Shown: piece after piece, positions 7,941 through 15,464 of the stretch
Layout of the letters: each line of letters begins with the position of its first letter
How positions within the stretch are numbered: the first letter of the stretch is position 1
The notes under the pieces: generated by a model
Told to the model about the DNA's origin: nothing
What the model saw: the letters and a program-made list of their open reading frames with translations, nothing else
The model's database searches: none
DNA from: Burkholderiaceae bacterium
Lineage (GTDB): Bacteria; Pseudomonadota; Gammaproteobacteria; Burkholderiales; Burkholderiaceae_C
DNA length: 25,750 nucleotides
NCBI GenBank assembly: GCA_025458585.1
Contig: JALOSD010000014.1
Coordinates: 1 to 25,750 of the forward strand
Reading direction: 5' to 3'
Program-made: the position numbers and the translations under genes

Positions 7941-8475
7941 GGCGCGAGGCGTCGTAGTGCAGCCGGTCGCCGGCGGCGTGCAGCGCCGCGAGCAGCGCCG
8001 GCGCGTCGCCCAGCGCCAGCACGGGGCGCAGCGTGGGCACCGGCAGCGCGTCGGGGCGGTCGGTGGCGATGGCGACGACGAACGGGTCCTCGGGGTAGAT
8101 CGGCACGTCGCCGCGCGCGGTCGCCACCTCGGCGCGCCAGACCTCGACCTTCATGATGTCGGCGTCCTTGAAGCCCTCGACGAGGACCCAGTCGACGTCG
8201 ACGAGCTCGCGCAGCAGCTGGTGGACGTTCAGGTCGATCTCGGCGCCGAACTCGCGCATCAGCGCGAGCCGATTCGGCGAGGCGACGAGCACTTCGAAGG
8301 CGCCCGCCTCGCGCAGCCGGAAGCTGTCCTTGCCCGGGCGGTCGAGGTCGAAGCCGACGTGCGCGTGCTTGATCACCGACACGCGCTGGCCGGCGCGCCG
8401 GAGCTCGGCCACCAGCGCCTCGAGCAGCGTCGTCTTGCCGCTGCCCGACGATCCGCAGACCCCGACCACCTTCAT
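7933..8475 (-). CDS. mobB: Molybdopterin-guanine dinucleotide biosynthesis adaptor MobB
   Basis: A 180-residue P-loop GTPase. The Walker A motif GSSGSGKTT is at residues 8-16, followed by VIKHAHVGFDLDRPGKDSFRLREAGA, a signature of MobB in which the His and Asp-rich stretch follows the P-loop. LVEGFKD near residue 98 is the other conserved block. MobB assists MobA in attaching GMP to the molybdenum cofactor to give MGD. The ATG overlaps the thrC stop (ATGA), and the stop lies inside the moeA start region, so expression is coupled to both neighbours. Its placement between thrC and moeA is consistent with the conserved Burkholderiales order. Confidence 0.92.
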   Translation of the reverse strand: MKVVGVCGSSGSGKTTLLEALVAELRRAGQRVSVIKHAHVGFDLDRPGKDSFRLREAGAFEVLVASPNRLALMREFGAEIDLNVHQLLRELVDVDWVLVEGFKDADIMKVEVWRAEVATARGDVPIYPEDPFVVAIATDRPDALPVPTLRPVLALGDAPALLAALHAAGDRLHYDASRHG

Positions 8476-9893
8476 GCCGTGCAGTGCGCTTCGATGTAGT
8501 GCTTGACCGGCCCGACCTGCGCCGGCAGCACGGTGAAGCGCTTGGGCAGCGCCTCGATGCCCTCGAGTCCGGGCGGGCGCTCGGGCTCGCGGCCGAGCGC
8601 CTCGCGGATCGTCGCCGCGAACTTCGCCGGCAGCGCGGTCTCGAGCACGATCATCGGCACGCCCGGTTCGACGTGCTCGCGCGCGACCTTCAGGCCGTCG
8701 GCGGTGTGCGTGTCGACCATCACGCGGTGGCGCGCCCAGGTGTCGCGGATCGTCGCCAGCCGGTCGGCGTGCGTGCTGCGGCCGGAGACGAAGCCGAACG
8801 ACGGCACGCGCGCGAACTCGTCGGCGCCGAGCGTGAAGCCGCCGGCGTTCGGCACCTGCACGCTGAACAGGTCCGCGGTGCGCGTCGCCGCCGCCACGTC
8901 GTGGCCGAGCAGGTCGAACACGAAACGCTCGAAGTTGCTCGCCTTGCTGATGTCCATCGACGGGCTCGACGTTTCGTGCGTCTCGGCGCTGCCGCGCACG
9001 CGGTAGGTGCCGGTGCGGAAGAACTCGTCGAGCACGTCGTTCTCGTTCGTGGCGCACACGAGCTTCGCGATCGGCAGGCCCATCGTGCGCGCGACGTGGC
9101 CGGCGCAGATGTTGCCGAAGTTGCCCGACGGCACGGCGAAGCTGACGCGTTCGTCGTTGGACCGGGTGGCCTGGAAGTAGCCGGCGAAGTAATACACCAC
9201 CTGCGCGAGCAGCCGCGCCCAGTTGATCGAGTTGACGGTGCCGATCGACCAGCGGCGCTTGAAGTCGAGGTCGTTGCTCACCGCCTTGACGATGTCCTGG
9301 CAGTCGTCGAACACGCCCTCGATCGCGAGGTTGTGGATGTTCGGGTCCTGCAGGCTGAACATCTGGGCCTGCTGGAACGGGCTCATGCGCCCGTGCGGGC
9401 TGAGCATGAACACGCGGATGCCCTTCTTGCCGCGCATCGCGTACTCGGCGGCGCTGCCGGTGTCGCCCGAGGTGGCGCCGAGGATGTTGAGCTGCTGGCC
9501 ACGGCGCGCGAGCTCGTACTCGAACAGGTTGCCGAGCAGCTGCATCGCCATGTCCTTGAACGCCAGCGTCGGGCCGTTGGACAGCGCCTCGATCGCCAGG
9601 CCGTCGTCGAGCCAGCGCAGCGGCACGATGGTGTCGGTGCCGAAGACCTCGCGCGTGTAGGTCCTGCGCACCAGCGCGCGCAGGTCGTCGGCGGGGATGT
9701 CGTCGATGTACAGCGACAGGATCTCGAACGCGAGGTCGGCGTAGCTCAGGCCGCGCCAGCGCGCGAGCGTCGCGGCGTCGACCTTCGGATAGTGCGTCGG
9801 CAGGTACAGACCGCCGTCGGGCGCGAGACCCTCGAGCAGGATGTCGGCGAAGCCGCGCGGCGTCGTGTCGCCACGGGTGCTGAGGTACTTCAC
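8472..9893 (-). CDS. thrC: Threonine synthase
   Basis: The 473-residue PLP enzyme converts O-phosphohomoserine to threonine. It is the longer fungal/proteobacterial form, starting MKYLSTRGDTTPRGF. The PLP lysine is Lys113 in TLAFKDMAMQ, followed by the phosphate-binding LGATSGDTGSAA. IGTVNSINWAR and VPSGNFGNICAGH are also conserved. The GTG start overlaps the hom stop as GTGA, and the stop overlaps mobB as ATGA. Its substrate depends on homoserine from Hom, whose gene immediately upstream is disrupted here. Confidence 0.95.
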   Translation of the reverse strand: MKYLSTRGDTTPRGFADILLEGLAPDGGLYLPTHYPKVDAATLARWRGLSYADLAFEILSLYIDDIPADDLRALVRRTYTREVFGTDTIVPLRWLDDGLAIEALSNGPTLAFKDMAMQLLGNLFEYELARRGQQLNILGATSGDTGSAAEYAMRGKKGIRVFMLSPHGRMSPFQQAQMFSLQDPNIHNLAIEGVFDDCQDIVKAVSNDLDFKRRWSIGTVNSINWARLLAQVVYYFAGYFQATRSNDERVSFAVPSGNFGNICAGHVARTMGLPIAKLVCATNENDVLDEFFRTGTYRVRGSAETHETSSPSMDISKASNFERFVFDLLGHDVAAATRTADLFSVQVPNAGGFTLGADEFARVPSFGFVSGRSTHADRLATIRDTWARHRVMVDTHTADGLKVAREHVEPGVPMIVLETALPAKFAATIREALGREPERPPGLEGIEALPKRFTVLPAQVGPVKHYIEAHCTA

Positions 9894-11162
9894 GCCAGGG
9901 CTTCCTTGCGCAGGCTGACGATCGGGGCGAGCACGGTGGGCAGCGCCTGCATCTGCGCGATCGCCTCGCGCATCCGGCCTTCGACGGTGTCGTGCGTCAG
10001 GATGATGACGTCGGTCTTGCCCTCACCGCCGGCGTCCTGGTTCGGCCGCTGCAGCAGCGCGTCGATCGAGATGCCGTGCTCGGCCAGGATGCCGGTGATG
10101 CGCGCGAGCACACCGGCCTGGTCGGCGACCTGCAGCCGCAGGTAGAACGACGTGACGACCTCGTCGATCGGCAGGATCGGCGTGTCGGCGAGCGCCTCGG
10201 GCTGGAACGCGAGGTGCGGCACCCGATGGTCGGGGTCGGCCGTGTGCAGCCGCGTGATGTCGACGAGGTCGGCGATCACGGCCGACGCGGTGGGCTCGCT
10301 GCCCGCACCCTTGCCGTAGTACAGCGTCGTGCCCACCGCGTCGCCCTGCACGACGACGGCGTTCATCGCCCCTTCGACGTTGGCGATCAGGCGCCGGGCG
10401 GGCACCAGCGTCGGGTGCACGCGCAGCTCGATGCCCTGTTCACGGCGCTTCGTGATGCCGAGCAGCTTGATGCGGTAGCCCAGCTGCTCGGCGTAGCGGA
10501 TGTCGGCCGCCTGCAGCGTCGTGATGCCCTCGACGTGCGCGCGGTCGAACTGCACCGGCACGCCGAACGCGATCGCACTCGGTCGGGTCGGCCTCGGCGT
10601 AGCCCAGGCGCTGCGCTTCCTTGAGCACGACGTCGAAATCGAGCCCCTTGTCGCGCATCTCGCTCAGGATGAAGTTCGTCGTGCCGTTGATGATGCCGGC
10701 GATCCACTCGATGCGGTTGGCCGTCAGCCCCTCGCGCAGCGCCTTGATGATCGGGATGCCGCCGGCCACCGCGGCTTCGAAGGCGACGATCACGCCCTTC
10801 TCGCGCGCGGCGGCGAAGATCTCGTTGCCGTGCACCGCGAGCAGCGCCTTGTTGGCCGTGACGACGTGCTTGCCGGCAGCGATCGCCTCGAGCACCAGCG
10901 TCTTCGCGATGCCGTAGCCGCCGATCAGCTCGATCACGATGTCGATCGCGGGGTTGGCGATGACCTGCCGCGCATCGGCCACCACCTGGGCGCGGTCGCC
11001 GACGATGGCCTGGGCGCGCGCGGTGTCGAGGTCGGCGACCATCGTGATCTCGATGCCGCGCCCGGCGCGGCGGCGGATCTCGGCCTGGTTGCGCGCGAGC
11101 ACGTTGAACGTGCCGCTGCCGACGGTGCCGATGCCGAGCAGGCCGACTTGGATGGGTTGCAT
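9890..11162 (-). pseudogene. hom: Homoserine dehydrogenase, disrupted by an out-of-frame deletion
   Basis: Two overlapping frames together spell Hom. The 5' part, from ATG at 11162, carries the NAD(P)-binding GLLGIGTVGSGT and continues to NGTTNFILSEM and GYAEADPT. The 3' part resumes as SAIAFGVPVQFDRAHVEGIT in another frame, runs through RIKLLGI and ELRVHPTL, and ends with an ACT regulatory domain (LRLQVADQAGVLARITGILAEHGI) and a TGA at 9890. At about base 10580 roughly 15 codons are missing, about 44 bases and not a multiple of three. Intact homologues carry DVEGIDAAHK there, with the catalytic Asp and Lys. Neither fragment can work alone. Hom reduces aspartate semialdehyde to homoserine for threonine and methionine synthesis, so a true loss would cause auxotrophy unless a second copy exists. 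A sequencing or assembly error is quite possible. Confidence 0.88.
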
Positions 11163-11212
11163 GGTTCGTGGTTCCGGATGCGCAGGCCGCGCGCCGCGGC
11201 CGGTGGAGGCGG

Positions 11213-12439
11213 TCAGACGCTGTGGCGCTTGCGGTAGTGCTCGAGGAAGCGCGCGATGCGGCCGATGGCGTCAGTCAGGTCGTCGGAATTGGGCAGGAAG
11301 ACGACGCGGAAGTGGTCGGGCTTCGGCCAGTTGAATCCGCTGCCCTGCACGATCAGCACCTTCTCGTCGGCGAGCAGCTCGTAGGCGAACTGCTGGTCGT
11401 CGGTGATCGGGTACAGCTTCGGGTCCAGGCGCGGGAACATGTACAGCGCCGCCTTCGGCTTGACGACGCTGACGCCGGGAATGCGCGTGAGCAGGTCGTA
11501 GGCGAGGTCGCGCTGGCGGCACAGCCGCCCGCCGGGCGCGACGAGGTCCTTGATGCTCTGGTAGCCGCCGAGCGCGGTCTGGATCGCGAGCTGGCCGGGC
11601 GTGTTCGCGCACAGGCGCATCGACGCCAGCATGTTCAGGCCCTCGATGTAGTCCTTCGCGTCGCGCTTGTCGCCGCTGACGACCATCCAGCCGGCGCGGT
11701 AGCCGCAGCTGCGGTAGTTCTTGGACAGGCCGTTGAAGGTGACGAACAGCACGTCGTCGGCCAGCGACGCGATGCTGGTGTGGGTGTGGCCGTCGTACAG
11801 CGTCTTGTCGTAGATCTCGTCGGCGAAGACGATCAGCTGGTGCTGGCGCGCGATCTCGACGATCTCGCGCAGCAGCTCGGGCGGGTACAGCGCGCCGGTC
11901 GGGTTGTTCGGGTTGATGACGACGATGCCGCGCGTGGCCGGCGTGATCTTGCGTCGGATGTCGTCGAGGTCGGGCAGCCAGTCGGCGCCCTCGTCGCACA
12001 GGTAGTGCACGGGCCGCCCGCCCGACAGCGACACCGCCGCCGTCCACAGCGGGTAGTCGGGCGCCGGCACGAGGATCTCGTCGCCGTTGTCGAGCAGCGC
12101 GTTGAGCGCCATCACGATCAGTTCGGAGGCGCCGTTGCCGAGGTAGACGTCGTCGACGGTGACGCCGTGGATGCCCTTTTCCTGCGTGTAGTGCACGACC
12201 GACTTGCGCGGGGCGAACAGGCCCTTGCTGTCGGTGTAGCCGGCCGCGTGCGGCAGGTTGCGGATCATGTCCTGCACGATCTCGTCGGGCGGCTCGAGCC
12301 CGAACACGGCCAGGTTGCCGATGTTGAGCTTGATGATCTTGTGCCCCTCCTCCTCCATCTGCCGCGCCTTGTCGAGCACGGGGCCGCGGATGTCGTAGCA
12401 GACGTCGGCGAGCTTGCTGGACTTGGCGATCGGCTTCAC
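11213..12439 (-). CDS. alaA: Pyridoxal phosphate-dependent aminotransferase, AlaA-type (glutamate-pyruvate)
   Basis: This 408-residue class I aminotransferase is very close in pattern to E. coli AlaA (405 residues). Shared features are KSSKLADVCYDIRGPVL at the start, APDYPLWTAAVSLSGG, VINPNNPTGALY, FADEIYDK, and the PLP lysine Lys240 in FNGLSKNYR. AlaA makes alanine from pyruvate and glutamate. The start is a GTG at 12439 giving VKPIAKSSK; the longer open frame upstream runs through the divergent Mth938-like gene and is not used. It is the first gene of the long minus-strand run, 50 bases ahead of hom. The 61-base gap to the divergent gene must hold its promoter, which I could not pinpoint. 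Confidence 0.93.
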   Translation of the reverse strand: MKPIAKSSKLADVCYDIRGPVLDKARQMEEEGHKIIKLNIGNLAVFGLEPPDEIVQDMIRNLPHAAGYTDSKGLFAPRKSVVHYTQEKGIHGVTVDDVYLGNGASELIVMALNALLDNGDEILVPAPDYPLWTAAVSLSGGRPVHYLCDEGADWLPDLDDIRRKITPATRGIVVINPNNPTGALYPPELLREIVEIARQHQLIVFADEIYDKTLYDGHTHTSIASLADDVLFVTFNGLSKNYRSCGYRAGWMVVSGDKRDAKDYIEGLNMLASMRLCANTPGQLAIQTALGGYQSIKDLVAPGGRLCRQRDLAYDLLTRIPGVSVVKPKAALYMFPRLDPKLYPITDDQQFAYELLADEKVLIVQGSGFNWPKPDHFRVVFLPNSDDLTDAIGRIARFLEHYRKRHSV

Positions 12440-12486
12440 GAGGCAGGGCTCCGCGGCAGGAGGCGGTGCGAGCGGCACCGCGAACC

Positions 12487-12500
12487 TAGAATTATCCCGT
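12487..12500 (+). promoter_or_regulatory. Likely -10 element giving a leaderless or near-leaderless start for the Mth938-like gene
   Basis: TAGAAT at 12487-12492 matches the sigma-70 -10 consensus in five of six positions and stands out in very GC-rich surroundings. A transcript starting about seven bases after it would begin at or next to the ATG at 12501, and no Shine-Dalgarno sequence is seen. No convincing -35 is visible. Confidence 0.5.
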
Positions 12501-12881
12501 ATGAAGTTCCAGCCCGACCGCCTCGACGGCGTCAACGTGATCTCGCGCCACGACGCCGGGCGGGTCTGGGTCAACGCCACCGAATGGACGTCGAGCGTGC
12601 TCGTGCCGTGGCGCGGCGACATCGTGGCGTGGCCGGTGGCGAGCCTCGCCGACCTCACCGCCACCCACTTCGAACAGCTGCTCGCGCTGCAGCCCGAGCT
12701 CGTGATCTTCGGCTCGGGCGCGAAGCTGCGTTTCGTCTCGCCGGCGCTGCAGCGGGCGCTGATCGAGCGGCGCATCGGCGTCGAGACGATGGACACCGCC
12801 GCCGCCTGCCGCACCTATAACGTGCTCGCCAGCGAAGGGCGCACGGTCGCCGCCGCGCTGCTGATCGAGGCGCCGGGCTGA
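12501..12881 (+). CDS. Mth938-like domain (DUF498) protein
   Basis: A 126-residue protein of the Mth938/NDUFAF3-like family. The conserved core is the segment LLALQPELVIFGSGAKLRF near residues 55-73, then GVETMDTAAACRTYNVLASEGRTVAAAL. Bacterial members are small cytosolic proteins of uncertain function; the eukaryotic relative NDUFAF3 helps assemble respiratory complex I. The start is the ATG directly behind a TAGAAT -10 box. It is divergent from alaA, and a strong hairpin at 12891-12918 follows its stop. Family identification is good; no function can be assigned. Confidence 0.85.
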   Translation: MKFQPDRLDGVNVISRHDAGRVWVNATEWTSSVLVPWRGDIVAWPVASLADLTATHFEQLLALQPELVIFGSGAKLRFVSPALQRALIERRIGVETMDTAAACRTYNVLASEGRTVAAALLIEAPG

Positions 12882-12890
12882 CGGCGGGCA

Positions 12891-12918
12891 CGCTCCGCCG
12901 CCCGGGCGCGGCGGAGCG
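12891..12918. terminator. Strong GC hairpin between the Mth938-like gene and bcp
   Basis: Perfect 11-bp inverted repeat CGCTCCGCCGC / GCGGCGGAGCG with a 6-base loop, 10 bases after the stop of the Mth938-like gene. It lacks a T tract, so intrinsic termination would be weak. It also covers the place where the -35 of the bcp promoter (TATAAT at 12925) should be, so it could instead act as a regulatory structure. Confidence 0.5.
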
Positions 12919-12924
12919 CACCCT

Positions 12925-12930
12925 TATAAT
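12925..12930 (+). promoter_or_regulatory. Consensus -10 element TATAAT for bcp
   Basis: A perfect TATAAT in a stretch of about 70% GC, 28-78 bases upstream of bcp. Transcription from about 12937 would give a 5' leader of about 65 bases before the ATG at 13003. The -35 region is GC-rich and coincides with the 12891-12918 hairpin. Confidence 0.6.
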
Positions 12931-13002
12931 GCCATGCTCTTCCGGTGGCCCTTTCAGCCCCTCGTGGCGGCGCCGCCCACCCCTGCAGCACCAGCCCCAT
13001 CC

Positions 13003-13479
13003 ATGACGCCCGCCCTCAACAAGCCCCTTCCGGACTTCGAAGCGCTCGCCACCGGCGGCGTCAAATTCTCTCCCCACGCCTTCGCCGGCAAGGCGATCGT
13101 CCTCTACTTCTACCCGAAAGACAACACGCCCGGCTGCACCACCGAGGCGATGCAGTTCCGCGACCGCCACAAGGACTTCCTGAAGGCGGGTGCCGTCGTG
13201 TTCGGGGTCTCGCGCGACAACATGGCCTCTCACGACCGCTTCAAGGCCAACCTCGAGCTGCCGTTCGAGCTGATCGCCGACACCGAAGAGAAGCTGTGCC
13301 ACATGTTCGGCGTCGTCAAGAACAAGATCATGTACGGCAAGAAGGTCAAGGGCATCGAGCGCAGCACGTTCCTGATCGGCCCCGACAGCGTGCTTCGTGC
13401 CGAGTGGCGCGGCATCAAGGTGGCGGGCCACGTCGACGAGGTGCTCGCAGCGGTCAAGGCGCTGAAGCAGCCGGCCTGA
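13003..13479 (+). CDS. bcp: Peroxiredoxin, Bcp/PrxQ family
   Basis: The 158-residue thioredoxin-fold peroxidase reduces hydrogen peroxide and organic peroxides. The motif YFYPKDNTPGCTTEAMQFRD places the peroxidatic Cys at residue 45. Many Bcp proteins have the resolving Cys five residues later (CTVQAC); here that position is Met, so the enzyme should work as a 1-Cys type or use another thiol. The only other Cys is in EEKLCHMFG. The ATG at 13003 (MTPALNKPLPDFEA) matches homologue N-termini. An in-frame ATG at 12934 would sit at the transcription start and add a proline-rich tail. A plausible weak terminator follows at 13504-13533. Confidence 0.9.
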   Translation: MTPALNKPLPDFEALATGGVKFSPHAFAGKAIVLYFYPKDNTPGCTTEAMQFRDRHKDFLKAGAVVFGVSRDNMASHDRFKANLELPFELIADTEEKLCHMFGVVKNKIMYGKKVKGIERSTFLIGPDSVLRAEWRGIKVAGHVDEVLAAVKALKQPA

Positions 13480-13503
13480 CGCGCCCGCTCCCGGCGGATC
13501 GAC

Positions 13504-13533
13504 GATGGGCCTGCGGGCCCGTTCGTGTTTTGG
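13504..13533 (+). terminator. Possible weak terminator after bcp
   Basis: The hairpin ATGGGCC-TGCG-GGCCCGT has 7 pairs, one of them a wobble, and is followed by TCGTGTTTT. It lies 25 bases after the bcp stop. The T stretch is short, so efficiency is uncertain. Confidence 0.45.
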
Positions 13534-13586
13534 GGCGACGTTGCCGACATGTCACGGCACCGTCATGCCCGCCGCCGGGCGTTGTG

Positions 13587-13659
13587 CATAATCGCCCGCG
13601 TGAGTCGCGTTTCCTCGCGCACCCCCCGCAAGCCGCCCCGCCGACGGAGCGGCTTTTTT
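13587..13659 (+). ncRNA. Candidate short transcript or phoH leader ending in an intrinsic terminator
   Basis: CATAAT at 13587-13592 resembles a -10 box. About 60 bases downstream lies a well-formed intrinsic terminator (stem AAGCCGC/GCGGCTT with a run of six T) ending at 13659, 28 bases before the phoH-family ATG. The stretch from about 13599 could therefore be an independent small RNA or an attenuated leader of phoH. No open frame of interest is seen. No -35 is clear and no known RNA family was recognised. Confidence 0.4.
13630..13659 (+). terminator. Rho-independent terminator upstream of the phoH-family gene
   Basis: Seven-bp stem AAGCCGC / GCGGCTT with a 12-base loop, followed by a run of six T (13654-13659, shared with the stem end). 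It is the best intrinsic terminator in the window. It sits before phoH rather than after it, so it ends transcription from bcp or from the CATAAT element, or acts as an attenuator. Confidence 0.75.
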
Positions 13660-13687
13660 GTTGTCCGTTGCGACCCCGCCGACGTCG

Positions 13688-15331
13688 ATGCCCCTGCCGA
13701 AGCCGCCCGCACGTAAAGCCGCCCTCCTCTCCGCTTCCGACTACGAATCGCAGGCCGCCCCGAAGGCCGGCAAGCGCAGCCTGACCCCCGCGCCGCGGCA
13801 GGAACCCGCCGCGGCCGTGCTCGATCTCCTCGACACCGGCGCGACGACCGTGCCGGCCGCCAAGGCGCCCCCGCGCCCACCCGTCGCGGCGCCCGCCGCG
13901 CCGACGCTGAGCGAGCCGCGCCGGCGCAAGCCGCGCGGCGACGGGCCGCCGAAGCTGTTCGTGCTCGACACCAACGTGCTGATGCACGACCCGACGTGCC
14001 TGTTCCGCTTCGAGGAGCACGACGTCTACCTGCCGCTGATCACGCTCGAGGAACTCGACGGCCACAAGAAGGGCATGAGCGAGGTCGCGCGCAACGTGCG
14101 CCAGGTCAGCCGCGAGCTCGACGCGCTCGCCGCCGACGGCGCGCTGGCGCCGGCCGAAGGCATCCCGCTGGCCAAGACCGGCCATCGCGAGGCCGGCGGC
14201 AAGCTGTTCTTCCAGACCTCGCTGCTGGAGAGCAAGCTGCCCGCCGCGCTGCCGCAGGGCAAGGCCGACAACCAGATCCTCGCCGTCGTCGCGGCGCTGC
14301 GCGAGGCCCACCCCGGCCGCGAGGTGGTGCTGGTGTCGAAGGACATCAACATGCGCGTCAAGGCGCGCGCGCTCGGCCTCGCGGCCGAGGACTACTTCAA
14401 CGACAAGACGCTCGAAGACGGCGACCTGCTCTACACCGGCGTGCTGCCGCTGCCCTCCGACTTCTGGGAGCGCCACGGCAAGACGATGGAGAGCTGGCAG
14501 CAGGGCGGCTACACGTACTACCGCATCGCCGGGCCGCTGGTGCCCGCGCTGCTCGTCAACCAGTTCGTCTACCTCGAGACGCCGGGTGCCGCGCCGCTGT
14601 ACGCACGCGTGACCGAGATCACCGGCAAGACCGCGGTGCTGAAGACGCTGAAGGAATTCACGCACCAGAAGAACGCGGTGTGGGGCATCACGGCACGCAA
14701 CCGCGAGCAGAACTTCGCGCTCAACCTGCTGATGGACCCCGAGGTCGACTTCATCACGCTGACCGGCACCGCGGGCACCGGCAAGACGCTGATGACGCTC
14801 GCCGCCGGCCTCGCGCAGGTGCTCGACGACCGGCGCTACGGCGAGATCCTCGTCACCCGCGTGACGGTGCCGGTGGGCGAGGACATCGGCTTCCTGCCCG
14901 GCACCGAGGAAGAGAAGATGGGCCCGTGGATGGGCGCGCTCGACGACAACCTCGAGGTGCTGGCGCGCAGCGACGGCAGCGCCGGCGAGTGGGGCCGCGC
15001 GGCCACCAACGACCTCGTGCGCAGCAAGATCAAGATCAAGAGCATGAACTTCATGCGCGGGCGCACGTTCCTCAACAAGTTCGTGCTCATCGACGAGGCG
15101 CAGAACCTCACGCCCAAGCAGATGAAGACGCTGATCACGCGCGCCGGCCCGGGCACGAAGATCGTGTGCTTGGGCAACCTGGCGCAGATCGACACGCCGT
15201 ACCTGACCGAGGGCAGCTCGGGGCTGACCTACGTCGTCGACCGCTTCAAGGGCTGGCCGCACAGCGGCCACGTGATGCTCGCTCGCGGCGAGCGCTCGCG
15301 GCTGGCGGACTTCGCGAGCGACGTGCTGTAG
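13688..15331 (+). CDS. PIN domain-PhoH family ATPase (YlaK/PhoH2-like)
   Basis: The 547-residue protein has an N-terminal low-complexity Pro/Ala tail (about 1-85), then a PIN RNase domain starting FVLDTNVLMHDP with Asp94, and a C-terminal PhoH P-loop domain. Walker A GTAGTGKT is at residues 360-367, and Walker B VLIDEAQNLTPKQMKTL has Asp469-Glu470. PIN-PhoH proteins of this class couple a nuclease to a helicase-like ATPase and are thought to unwind and cut RNA. The length is typical of proteobacterial members. The ATG at 13688 lies 28 bases after an intrinsic terminator and no strong Shine-Dalgarno is seen; a TTG at 13658 lies inside the terminator and is unlikely. Confidence 0.9.
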   Translation: MPLPKPPARKAALLSASDYESQAAPKAGKRSLTPAPRQEPAAAVLDLLDTGATTVPAAKAPPRPPVAAPAAPTLSEPRRRKPRGDGPPKLFVLDTNVLMHDPTCLFRFEEHDVYLPLITLEELDGHKKGMSEVARNVRQVSRELDALAADGALAPAEGIPLAKTGHREAGGKLFFQTSLLESKLPAALPQGKADNQILAVVAALREAHPGREVVLVSKDINMRVKARALGLAAEDYFNDKTLEDGDLLYTGVLPLPSDFWERHGKTMESWQQGGYTYYRIAGPLVPALLVNQFVYLETPGAAPLYARVTEITGKTAVLKTLKEFTHQKNAVWGITARNREQNFALNLLMDPEVDFITLTGTAGTGKTLMTLAAGLAQVLDDRRYGEILVTRVTVPVGEDIGFLPGTEEEKMGPWMGALDDNLEVLARSDGSAGEWGRAATNDLVRSKIKIKSMNFMRGRTFLNKFVLIDEAQNLTPKQMKTLITRAGPGTKIVCLGNLAQIDTPYLTEGSSGLTYVVDRFKGWPHSGHVMLARGERSRLADFASDVL

Positions 15332-15359
15332 GCGCGTTCCCCGGCGCCGCAGGCTGGGG

Positions 15360-15371
15360 GCGTGACGGGGC
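15360..15371 (+). repeat. 12-base direct repeat, copy 1 (before the toxin-antitoxin pair)
   Basis: GCGTGACGGGGC occurs here, 28 bases after the phoH-family stop, and again at 16081-16092 immediately at the toxin stop codon. The two copies bracket the toxin-antitoxin pair. Confidence 0.6.
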
Positions 15372-15394
15372 AGCGGGCGACGGCAGCACTCATC

Positions 15395-15422
15395 TTGACC
15401 AAGTAAGTTAGCTAAGTAGACA
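15395..15422 (+). promoter_or_regulatory. Promoter with internal palindrome for the toxin-antitoxin operon
   Basis: TTGACC at 15395-15400 is a good -35. A weaker -10, TAGACA, lies 16 bases further at 15417-15422. The spacer contains the perfect palindrome TTAGCTAA (15408-15415) within an AT-rich island. An operator inside the promoter fits the usual autorepression of Phd-type antitoxins. Confidence 0.55.
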
Positions 15423-15464
15423 ATGGGCGGGCGGCCGCAACGGTTGTGGCCTTGCGGGGTCGTG

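Noticed and set aside
10440..10600. Programmed ribosomal frameshift in hom
   Set aside because: No slippery sequence or stimulatory structure was seen. About 15 conserved codons are actually missing at the switch point, so a frameshift alone would not restore an active enzyme.
11168..12820. Long plus-strand open frame (550 codons) opposite alaA
   Set aside because: It is the complement of the clearly recognisable alaA gene, has Arg/Asp/Val-rich composition with no known motif, and has no ribosome binding site. Such frames are common at this GC content.
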